Part shown: positions 21,836 to 32,800 of the stretch, piece after piece | Position numbering within the stretch: the first letter of the stretch is position 1 | How the letters are laid out: each line of letters opens with the position of its first letter | DNA from: Beroe ovata | Lineage: Eukaryota; Ctenophora; Nuda; Beroida; Beroidae | Assembly (NCBI GenBank): GCA_946803715.1 | Contig: CAMPET010000172.1 | Coordinates: forward strand, 1 to 64,000 | Direction: 5' to 3' | DNA: 64,000 nucleotides | Position numbers and translations under genes: made by a program | Notes under the pieces: generated by a model | Databases searched by the model: none | What the model was told of the DNA's origin: nothing | Seen by the model: only the letters and a program-made list of their open reading frames with translations

Positions 21836-22762
21836 ATGAAAGGGGGTGGCGGCATCAAATCTGCTTCCACTGATAGTACAAGACAGCCATCATTCCATAG
21901 TAACACTTTCAAACGAAGACCCAGTATGAGGAGAGCTAATAGTTCCAGTGATATGGTGCCCTCTTGTCATGAAAGTGCTAGAAGACTGGCTGAAGAGAAG
22001 AGGAGAGCGTTACTGGAACATCAGAAGAGAGTCAGAAAGAAGAAAGCTCTGAGCAGAGACTTAGAGATCGATCCAGCTATGATGTTGCCATGCCCTGAGC
22101 AGCCACTCTCTGTCCGTGACAGTTTGGCTAATGCAGAAATGCATGCAGGAATGACAAGATATGTCCAGAGGTGTGGCAATGACTCTCAGCACAGTGGATT
22201 TTCGTTTCACACCCACTTCGAAATCTCTTGTGTTCACCACTTATCTATGTCACCAATCTGGTACATTTTTTTTCAAAACCAATTTAAACCGATGATTAGT
22301 AAGCACCAAACTCTGATCTCTTTATTCAAACAACGAAGCCTTTATCGATCTATTTTCCTCTCTTTTGTTCTCTTGATAAAAAAGCTGTTATCAGTCATGA
22401 CATGCTCATCCAGAACAATTTCATCCACGAGAGGAATATGCTACATAATTTGCATAATCCATATTATAAGAGTGTGAGCTCATTTTTCACAGTTGAATTC
22501 CATTATGCTAAAAGCCTATGTTAGAAACAGACAGATGCACATTAAATCCTCAATCTACCATTACTAATGCTATAACTTCCTAACCATCCCTACCACGAGG
22601 AAACAACTTGTTCCCTCATTTTTGTCTCTTTGTAAAAAGGTTTAATTTAGTTGGGTTCTTGTGATGGTGTCTTTCTACTAGTCCCACTATATGTTGTTCA
22701 ACCTAAGAGAATCTGGCTTGTTCCAGCAAACACTTGACTTATCCTGTTCACTTCTATGGTAG
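21836..22762 (+). CDS. Unrecognised three-exon gene, 164 residues
   Basis: Three exons close in phase: 21836-22170, 22395-22473 and 22682-22762 (stop TAG), with donors AG|GTGTGG and AGT|GTGAGC and acceptors TTATCAG and CTACTAG. The N-terminal third is Ser/Arg-rich (FKRRPSMRRANSSSD). Then comes a strongly basic, probably helical stretch ESARRLAEEKRRALLEHQKR and VRKKKALSRD, then a Met/Asn/His-rich segment (HDMLIQNNFIHERNM) and a short hydrophobic end. No signal peptide or membrane helix. I do not recognise the family. The basic helix could be a nuclear signal or a nucleic-acid or microtubule contact. The last exon might instead splice on from CTATG|GTAGGT. Confidence 0.5.
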
Positions 22763-22911
22763 GTGACTCATTGTACTCGCTACAGTCCTATACCCACCAC
22801 TTCTAAGAATTCATGTGATCAAATAACACATTATGTAACACTGTGGTGTTTATTTAACAAGCACACACAGTGTGTGTTGTGTACACAGCATATTCAACGT
22901 TTAAACTCATA

Positions 22912-22982
22912 TTATGGTGTGTGTGTACTGTGTGTGTGTGTACTGTGTGTGTATGTGTGTGTGTGTGTNTGTGTGTGTGTGA
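22912..22982. repeat. (TG)n microsatellite with one ambiguous base
   Basis: TGTG repeats interrupted by ACTG, with an N at 22969. ORFs through it are artefacts. Confidence 0.9.
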
Positions 22983-23944
22983 CGTGTGTAAAATTAATTC
23001 TTTGTACATGACTGTTCACGCCATCAAGAACCATCTTTTTAGTGTTGCTGCGAAACGGTTGACTGTAATATTCATCGTACATACATCCGCTTTGCAGTCC
23101 ACTGTATGAAACCCGTAGAAAGTACTCAGAACACACAGACATCATATCCCATGTCCTCGCACGGTTTTTTTGACGATAACTAATTGCCATTTGCCGGACA
23201 AAACAGGGCGAGACACATGTTAATTGTCCTGTCGGCCCTATTCCCTGGAGGTTTTAACATTTGAATTATCGTGTATTTATCGTCTCTTATCTGAAACAAT
23301 TATCTTCGCGTGTGAAAATCGTTAAAGAGGCGTGTTTCAGTTGAAAGATTTGTATGGTTTCTAGCAAGCGTATTATGATACCAGATACACACCAAAATGA
23401 CACACAATAAGATGTTTCCTATTATGCCATGGTTATCGATAATTACACGATATTCAATGTATAAAATTTGGGCGGTAACTTGCTGATCTATAATTAGAAC
23501 AAGATGTGTGGTGACAGTAATATACGTGATGGATTCATCTTGAGCCGTATCATTATATTTCGACAAAATTTGCAGTGTTTGATAACGTCATTTTGGTTCT
23601 AATATTATATGCGTCTTGAGATCACCCCTTGAGAATGTCCATGACAAAGTGAAGAACGGTCTTTGATGTGTTTTACACAGACAGTTGTGTTATGGGAGAC
23701 GGTGTTAAAACAAAGGAGTGGCATCAGAGTCTCATGACACATGTGTGTTATCAGCATGGTATCAGATGTATCATAAATTCTCCGAAAATTAGAAATTCGA
23801 TGCAAATTTTGTGTATTTCTACTCAATGGAGAGTTTCATACGATGTCTACATGATTAGCGTATCAATACCTATTATGTGTTACAGCAGACGTCTACCGTT
23901 CGCAGTTTTTGTGAATGGCAGAAATAGGGGATAAAAAGATAAAA

Positions 23945-24043
23945 TGACACCACCACTTCACGACACCATACCCCTGACACCATCTCTTCTTGACACCTAT
24001 CTCCCCAGGTACACTTCTCCTTGACACCACTTCTCCTGACACC
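23945..24043. repeat. TGACACC cluster left of the palindrome
   Basis: TGACACC starts at 23945, 23975, 23991, 24022 and 24037, with CGACACC at 23961. Spacing is irregular (15-31). Confidence 0.65.
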
Positions 24044-24245
24044 TATTACATGTTTTGAGAGACGTTTCCTTTTGACAACAGTTTTCCCTTGAACAACACT
24101 TGGAGAGGGGTTATTTTCAAGAGTCGCATAGTTACTTAGAATGAGAAGAAAATTTCTGGTATTCCTCTGGTTGCGAACTCAGACAATTGAAACAGTGGTT
24201 AGTCTTTAATTGGAGAAAATACTTTCAATGTACAACATCATCTTC

Positions 24246-24331
24246 AGTCACCTCAAATTTGATTGTATAAAGTAGTGTTGTAAAGTTTAAACTTTACAAC
24301 ACTACTTTATACAATCAAATTTGAGGTGACT
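24246..24331. repeat. 86-bp perfect palindrome without spacer
   Basis: Bases 24246-24288 are the exact reverse complement of 24289-24331, centred on GTTT|AAAC. The pairing stops at both outer ends. TGACACC clusters flank it on both sides. Confidence 0.95.
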
Positions 24332-24345
24332 AACCTATCTTCCCC

Positions 24346-24409
24346 TGACACCATTTCAGTCCTGACATCACTTGAACCTGACACCACAACTAACATTCTC
24401 TGCTGACAC
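24346..24409. repeat. TGACACC cluster right of the palindrome
   Basis: TGACACC starts at 24346, 24379 and 24403, with TGACATC at 24363. Confidence 0.6.
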
Positions 24410-25969
24410 CACTATACCTTAATTGAAAACTTGAAACCAACACAATCCTAAAACTCAAAGGATTCTCGCCATGGATCAGCTCACCGTACAAACACGGACA
24501 CGAGCGTGTGTCTAAAAGTGTTGGTTTTAAAACATGCGACATTGATGTGTTAAATTGTCTAGTAAGTAGTAACACTATCAAGTTACTCACTCAATGTACT
24601 TTGGGTTATAGAATGACCGTGTACTGCAGTACGCATGACATTATGTAACCAGTTCAGCCGACACTGTTCACGACCAAAACAGAATGTTTTATCATAGAGA
24701 ACACTGAACATAGGTTCAGTGTTCTGCTCTCTTCGTATCACCCCTCGAATCTACATTTCCATCTCCAAATCTTAGTGGAACATTGCCAAGTTATTTCAGC
24801 ACGTGTAAGTTTTATCAGGTAATTGATATAACGTTACAGATAAGTTGTGAACTAGATATAAATATGTATCACGGGACATTGTACCTGCACTAGATACCAC
24901 ATACAGAGAGACTTGGACTTTGCAGGACGCTGAATAAACGCAACCGAAGTAACACTTACCATGAAATAGTTCTAATGCTACGAGTGTTTTCCGTGCGATC
25001 ATCGCCTCGAAAAGAGTGAATTTTAATTGTTAGTGTATAATTTTATTGCTGTAAGTAAAGCGAGAGATGAGAGTTGTGTTTGCAATGTGCATGACGTAAC
25101 CACTTTAATGTAACGACACATGGCATAATGTGTAAATTTTCCAGGTTTTATTTTTAGCGAAAATCGATAACTACATATATTAATTCCGTACTTCGCACCG
25201 TAAAAATAAGAATTGGAATTATTCTTGCTACACCTACCGCCATAGCAAAAATACATGCAAGGAAATCTACACACGTTTCTCTAGCAACGGGATAGCAAAC
25301 CTTCATTAAATGTACAACTAATAATCGCATAACTAATGTACAACATTTCTTCTAGTAAAGAAGTAAATTTTATGACCTTCCATATTTTGAGTGCATAACT
25401 CCATGTTTTTATGCATAATGTATAACCACAATGCGTCACAAATTTTGATCTTCATCAATCATACATTATGTTTTGAATTGCAATCTGTAAAAGTACATTG
25501 ATGTAGGAGTTGTTTCGTATATGTACATTATTAGGGGGAAGTTGATGAGTGTATGTTCTTGGTAATAGCCAAATTGTACAATAGTATTGGTCAAGTTCCA
25601 TCTTCATTCGTCCTAGATAGACTCTCCCACTCATTGGAGTTCATTGGATGTACAATTTATGTGTAGTTGTAGGCACTTGTAGCCGAGCCAATTGATATGG
25701 TGAATGGTGATCGATAATTCCCTACAATCTACACAATACACTGGCCACTGGGTATAATATTGATTATAAACGTCTTGACAAAGGGGAAAGTATCGGTCTC
25801 AGCATTTGTACCTTTGCACATTTTGTATTTGAGATGGAATTCACCAAATGCACATGTTATTGTACATTGAAGCGCCATAAATGGTAACATTGTGACGTCA
25901 GTGATCCTCGAATCTCCACTCAATTTCCTGTTACAACTCAACTCGATCGCACACAATGTATGCGTTTGC

Positions 25970-25995
25970 GTGTGTGTGTGTGTGTGTGTGTGTGT
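25970..25995. repeat. (TG)n microsatellite
   Basis: Uninterrupted TG repeat of about 26 bases. Confidence 0.9.
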
Positions 25996-27260
25996 ATGCA
26001 TGTGTGTCTTGGGTCATGTTCATTAATCAGATTGGCTGTGTGCTGCTGAAACGACGCACCATCTTATACACGCAGCTTGACCGGCAAGTATAGTATACCA
26101 ATCCAGGGTTTCCTGCGCCACTCTAAACATCGGATGAATTACGAATCAAAATGTCCCTCAATATGGAGATCTGCATTCCAGTATCAGCCCATGACCTGAT
26201 GATATGATTATGAAATCTGCAATATAACCACGTTCCAGCACACTGTAACTTCCACAGTTAAGAGGTAACCCGATACAACCAACTGCATTGAAATCGGTAT
26301 AAGCTACACCTCGAAGAGTACAGATAAAACTGTCGCAAAATCCTGGCGATACGATAAAACATATCCTTGTGGTTGAGAAGTCTTCTTCCTCCACTTGTAC
26401 AGTTGCACATGATATACTCGGACACGCCGCATAGAAGGAAGGCTCAGAAGCGCACAGTGAGCGTTTTCACGTCGGTCCCATCGCTCTCTACCATTATTAT
26501 GTTTTCTACTACTACATTTATCTTTGTCGAGCTTGTATTTTACGACCGCGATATTATATCTTGAAGACCAAGTATTTATTCACGCATTTCTGATGTTACA
26601 GAGCATCCAATCAAGACTTTCATTAGTACACGAAAATGTAAGTGTATGTGGAAAATCGAAATACTGAGATTTGAAATCTGTAAACTTCAATATCACCTGA
26701 TCATAATGTGATATACATTTTGATTTTGAAATGAATCGCAGGAAATTTCACGAACTCGGTACTGAAAATACCAGATATTTTCCTCATTCTGATCCAGCTT
26801 CTATTTGTACAAAGAGAGTAACGCGGCTTGCCCGAAATGGTATAAACTTCTGACAAAGAAATATAGAATTAATTAGAACAGCTTTTAATAATCCGAGTTT
26901 GTTGAACGAGCTCGTCATTCTAGTTGATTCTTCATGAATGAGTCTATAATGATACACTTGTACACGCCGCACGGAGTTGTTACAGCTTGAAAATTGTTGC
27001 AATTTAAGTGGGTACGTGACATATCTGAAGATCAGACACTTTTATTTGATAAGCGTTCTTGAGTTTCACTACTTAAGCCCTTCTCTTATACTTTCTCAAT
27101 ACTACACACAACAGCACAACACACACACACACAGAGACACACACGACACACATACACGCACAACTGTAAGTGGCATGTGTCTCAGTCTAGTGCTATTTAA
27201 AATATTTAATGCTCATCATCCAGCGTGACGTCAGTACAATATTCCAGAAACTTCCGAAGT

Positions 27261-27290
27261 CTTAGATATCGTATAAATACGATATCTAAG
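27261..27290. repeat. 14-bp perfect inverted repeat with 2-base loop
   Basis: CTTAGATATCGTAT at 27261-27274 pairs exactly with 27277-27290. Confidence 0.7.
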
Positions 27291-27951
27291 CTGAAACTTT
27301 CGACATCCATTTAGTTCACACCCAAATAAATAAAGTGAGCGAAACAATTCAAGTTTCCGTTATTTTCGTGACATTGAACTTAGAGGCTCGAGCGAATGGT
27401 AAACACGTCCTGAATTACACATGTATGTGTCACACGAACCAGCAGCATATCGAGTGCTGGTAGGGTGCTAATTTGAACATATTATTATTGCTATATAGTG
27501 GTGTGTAACGGTTATTGTAATAATAATCGGCACAATGTTGTGTTTCATCACATATCAGTTGTGGTATATAGTGTACGTTCCATCTTAACACCAGGAATCC
27601 TAAACCTAAGATGACAGATTGTGTCCGTGTATGTTAAGTATGTGTTAAGAGTGTCAGTAAAGCCTTAGAGTATACTGTAAATAATATATTACGGACTGTT
27701 AGGAAAGGAAGCTTCTCACCAGCTATAATTTTGAGAACGTTATCAGAACTCAAAACTGGGAGTTTTCGCCGTCATAGTCGCTCAAGTTTCGGATCGAAAG
27801 CATAATCTGTTTTCATTGTCTGTTTTATATCCTCAAGCACAAACAAACGTTTGTTAGTTCCCCTGCTGCTATAATAGTCATCACATGTTTTTAGTCATCA
27901 TCACAGAGTTGTCCCTTATGATGAGCACGTGCACCCCATGAAACTGTGTCA

Positions 27952-28108
27952 ATGTACACACACACACANNNNNNNNNNNNNNNNNNNNNNNNNNNNNNNN
28001 NNNNNNNNNNNNNNNNNNNNNNNNNNNNNNNNNNNNNNNNNNNNNNNNNNNNNNNNNNNNNNNNNNNNNNNNNNNNNNNNNNNCACACACACACACACAC
28101 ACACACAC
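27952..28108. repeat. (CA)n microsatellite with assembly gap
   Basis: (CA)n on both sides of 115 N at 27969-28083. The true length is unknown. Confidence 0.9.
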
Positions 28109-29835
28109 CCCTTGTCTATATTTAGACGCAACATGTGTTCTTTACAGTCTGTGTACAACTCCTTGACAAGTAAACAATAATAAACACCGTCTTCTGAACT
28201 ATCTCCTGAATTTTGAATCATAATCATGAACAATTCCCTATATGAACCGAATTGATATCACTCATAGATACAATAATAGAACGGATCTAAAGAATGTTCC
28301 AGAACACCATTCACGGCTCCTTTGATACACATCTTGCGAACACAATATCAATGAAACACAATGGACGCATTACACACTTCCTTACACATGTCTTCATTTT
28401 TCTATTTTCGCCGAGATATTGTCCTTCGAATGGCCCCGTTAATGCACTTTGACAATGTACAATATTGTATACGCTATAAAGTGTACACAGTGATAGAAAT
28501 GTAGAATGTACTTTTCTGCACATATATTGCCCTTCATTTGATACCATGTATGGATGGGTATATACTATGTATTGGCGATCATATTGGTGACCTTATAAGT
28601 AATGACAGCCAGCTAGAACGAGACGTCATTCTTACATATCAGTTAGTGACGTGTCTTCGTGACGTCTATTTGTTTGTTGTATCATGGTATATGTTTGTAT
28701 GTTCGTTTGTTCTCATGTATATACACGATCCAGCTTATCACTTTTCAATCATGTTCAATTTGACATAATTCCAGTCACCTCTCTGTTTTCCCGGTGATAA
28801 TCTACTCATCATGTGACATGATGATAGCTGTGCTTAACAAAACTAGATTATACAACCTCCCAGTTTAAACACACAAACTTGTGCCACCCTGGTCAAATGT
28901 AAGACGGATAGTATATTATTATTTTAACGGATATTTGACTACAGTAGTATTTGAATCTAGAATTTCAAAAGACAGCTTCTTCTCAATCATCTTGCTTCGT
29001 AGTTCAAACCATCATTTCAAATCTGTTCAATTCTAAGAATGCTCACATATTTTCTCCAGAAGAGTGTTAATAATCATCTATGTTCACCAATGTGCATCCT
29101 TCACAGCGCTATGTATTTTTTACCTTGTACATTGTATACAGCACTATCTGTTTTCAGATTTGTACATTGTGCACAACTTCTGTAAAGGAAAGTCGAGCTT
29201 GCATTGAAAGCTGACAGTTAGAGTGACTGTGCGTATGTGACATGAATAGGATTCAGTATGAAATGTGTTAATCTTATGCGTCTGCCTGACGTTTTTTTGT
29301 AACTATCTGTGCTGAGTAGTGAGTGAAGTTATCGTTTTTACCGCTAACCAACAACATATAGGCGTGTTTGCATCTGGAGCTGTTATTTCACGAATTCCAT
29401 GTTAAATCACTATAACTCTGACATACCAGTAATACCAAATTAAACTAGGACACTGTCATCATGTTTGTATACTGTCATATTGTGTGAGTGTGCGTGTATG
29501 CCTACTGCCTAGGCCCTAGGTGTGTGTGTGTGTGCGTGTGCCGTGTGTGTGTGCTTTTGCGTTCTTGTGTGAGTGTGCGTGTTTGTGCGCCACCCTGTAC
29601 CCGCTTGTTATATGAGTATATGGGGTAGGGTATTCTCACCGCGAAATCTGAATAAATGATTTTATTCGGTACATAGAAGCATTCTTTTGGAAAATTCTCG
29701 TTCGAATGAAACACATCAACGGCTACCAACTATCAAATTATCAGCCTCTTTCTAACCCATGATTCTCCCCCATCTGATATCACACTATCCAGTGCTTGTC
29801 GTAACGTATTTCTCCATTTCAGGCCGAAACCGAAG

Positions 29836-32800
29836 ATGGCGAGTACGGTGAAGGTGGCAGTGCGGATGCGGCCGCTAAACGAACGAGAAAAGATCCTCAA
29901 CTCGAAGGTCATCGTCACCATGAACTCTGAAACAACCTTCCTCCAGGATCCCAAGAGTACTCGACCGCCCAAACCCTTCCACTTTGACCACAGCTTCTGG
30001 TCAATGGACAAAAAGAAGGATCAGTACGCTAGTCAGGAGATGGTTTATGAGAAGCTTGGTGTTGATGTCCTGGATAACGCCTTGGAGGGTTATAACGCGT
30101 GTATATTCGCGTACGGTCAGACAGGGAGCGGCAAGTCTTATTCCATGATGGGGTCGTCATCCGAGCCGGGAATCATTCCCCGACTTTGCACCGCTCTCTT
30201 CGATAAGATCTCCACCATGTCAGAAACTCAGAAAAACATTACCTTCAAAGTGGAGGTTTCGTATATGGAGATTTATAACGAGAAAGTCCGGGACTTACTG
30301 GGAGGGCAGTCCCAGTTGAAGGTCAGGGAGCATAAAGTCCTGGGTCCGTATGTTGAGGGACTTTCCAAGCTGATGGTGAAGAGTTTTAACGATATCAACA
30401 TTCTGATTGATGAGGGTAATCAATCTCGAACAGTCGCGTCGACAAACATGAACTCCGAGAGCAGTAGATCGCATGCCGTGTTCAACATTATCGTAACTCA
30501 GATCATGCACGATGATATGACGAATTTGGAGACTGAGAAAGTTAGTAAGTTGAGTTTGGTCGATTTAGCGGGTAGCGAGCGGTTCAGTAAGACGGGGGCA
30601 AGTGGAGACAGAATGAAAGAAGGGAGTAACATCAACAAATCACTAACTACTCTCGGTATGGTGATATCCACGCTAGCTGATATTGCTGCTGGGAAGAAGG
30701 GCAAAGGAGCGTTTGTCCCGTACCGAGATTCCACTCTGACCTGGCTACTCAAGGATAACCTCGGCGGGAACTCCAAGACTGTCATGATTGCCACAATCAG
30801 TCCCGCTGATGACAACTTTGAGGAGACGTTGTCTACTCTCAGGTATGCTGATCGAGCTAAGAGAATCATCAACAACGCTGTTATAAACGAGGATGCCAAT
30901 GCTAAGGTTATCCGAGAACTTCGTGAAGAAGTTGAGAGGTTGAGGTCAGAGTTGAGTTCGCGAGGCGGTACCGTTACCCAGGATATGACAGCAGGGGGAT
31001 ATGTTGACATCGACAAGTTGAAAGAGCAGCTTGCTCAGAGCGAGAGTTTGATCAGTGAGCTCTCAGCAACGTGGGAACAGAAATTGAAGAAGACGGAAGA
31101 GGTGCACAAGGAGAGGCACAAATTCCTCGAGGATATGGGTATCTCCATCAAGTCCACGGGTATTCAAGTAGACGCAAGCAAGTTCTACTTAATCAATCTG
31201 AACGCGGACCCGGCACTCAATGAGATGTTGGTTTACTATCTGAAGGAAGTGACGCTTGTTGGACGATGCAGCGCTGATACTCCGCAAGACATCCAGCTGA
31301 ATGGAGCTGGGGTTCAGCCAGAGCACTGTATCATTGAAGTGGACAATGGGTGGGTGTTCATCTCGCCCAAAGACAAGGCTAAGACATACGTCAATGGCAA
31401 GTTGTTGGAGGAACGTCTGAAGTTGAAGCACGGAGATAGGATAGTCATGGGAAATAACTACTTCTTCAGAGTGAACTGTGCGAGGCCGGGAGATCAGACA
31501 GATTCGATGCACGCTGATTTTGAACTTGCTCAGAAGGAGTTGGCTGCTCATGAGCTCCATGGTAACACCACGGAGATTGAGTTGAAGAAGTTATCCGAGA
31601 AGTATCTTGCGGAGAAGGAGGGGGCACTGGAGGACCAGAGACGTATTTATGAGACGAAGTTTGCTGAGTTGATGGATAAGTTGAGCAGCATGCCAGCTGG
31701 CGGGGCATTTTCCCCCGATAGCGAGGAATCGACTGTCGGACGAGAAAATGACGACACATATGATGAGGAGCTTGAAGCAGCCAGATCAGTAGAACGACAA
31801 AAACTTAGAGATCAAGTGGTACGTGCTAACACTCTGGTGAGAGAAGCAAACACTCTCAGTGATGAAATGTGCAAAGAGACGAATTTCAGGGTCATCTTGC
31901 AGATCCCAAAAGCTAATCTCGACGCTAACAGGAAGTCGCACATCATCACGAGTGAGGTTGCGATCGAGGTTACACATCGAGCAAGAGGGACACAGACGGT
32001 GTGGACGTTGGAGAAGTTGCAACACCGGATATTCCTGATGAGAGAAATGTATGAGTCTCGTAGGGACGAAGGTACACTCTTCACGAAGGTGTCATCCAAC
32101 ATGGCGAATGATCCGTTTTATGAAATGGAAAAGAGTCACACACTCTTGGGTGTTGCTAATCTGTTCCTGGAGCCACTCAACTATCAGGACATCAAATTGA
32201 CATATTCGCCGCCAATTATCAACCGACAAGGACAGATTGTCGGCCATATAACCGTCAGTATTCGTCGTCTACCTGAGGGTGATGATTCAGATGACAGTGA
32301 AACGTGGGGTAGCGGATCAGATATAAACGAACCTGTCTCGTACGGTAAAGCTCTGTGTGAGGTAACTGTTCAGGACGCATACGGTCTTCCTCCGGCACTC
32401 TGTAACTTTGTGTTTTGTCAGTACAAGTTTTGGGACCAGCCCGAGACCCTCCTCCCGGGTCATGACGTCACAGGACTGCCCGTGGGAACCGCGAGATTCG
32501 AGCATAAGCACATATTCGATAGCGAGATTACTGAAGCTTTCACTCACTACATCACAAACGGATCGCTTGCGTTTGAGGTCTGGGGACACCTGAGTAGCGG
32601 ATTCGAGGACAGGATAAACAGCAGAAAGCAGGAGAGAGAGAAGATCAAAGACTCGAGTATCCCCCACGCGTTAGTCCAGAGGTGGAGCGAGTTGATGTGT
32701 ACCCTACAAATGTGGGTAGAGATCCGAGAACTGGACGATAGTGGTCAGTACATGCCGGTAGAGGTGCATGATCGTCCCGACGTGGCGTGTGGTGGTGTCT

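Larger units (their letters stand above)
22763..29822. other. Gene desert before KIF13
   Basis: Seven kilobases of AT-rich DNA without an exon chain I can support. Contents: (TG)n at 22912-22982, two TGACACC clusters, an 86-bp palindrome, (TG)n at 25970-25995, a 30-bp inverted repeat at 27261-27290, a gap in (CA)n at 27952-28108 and another (TG)n at about 29519-29560. The KIF13 first (noncoding) exon and promoter should lie near the right end, since an acceptor is used at 29822. Confidence 0.5.

Noticed and set aside
22763-23190. ORFs of Cys/Val or Thr/His runs near 22.9 kb
   Set aside because: They are translations of a (TG)n microsatellite.
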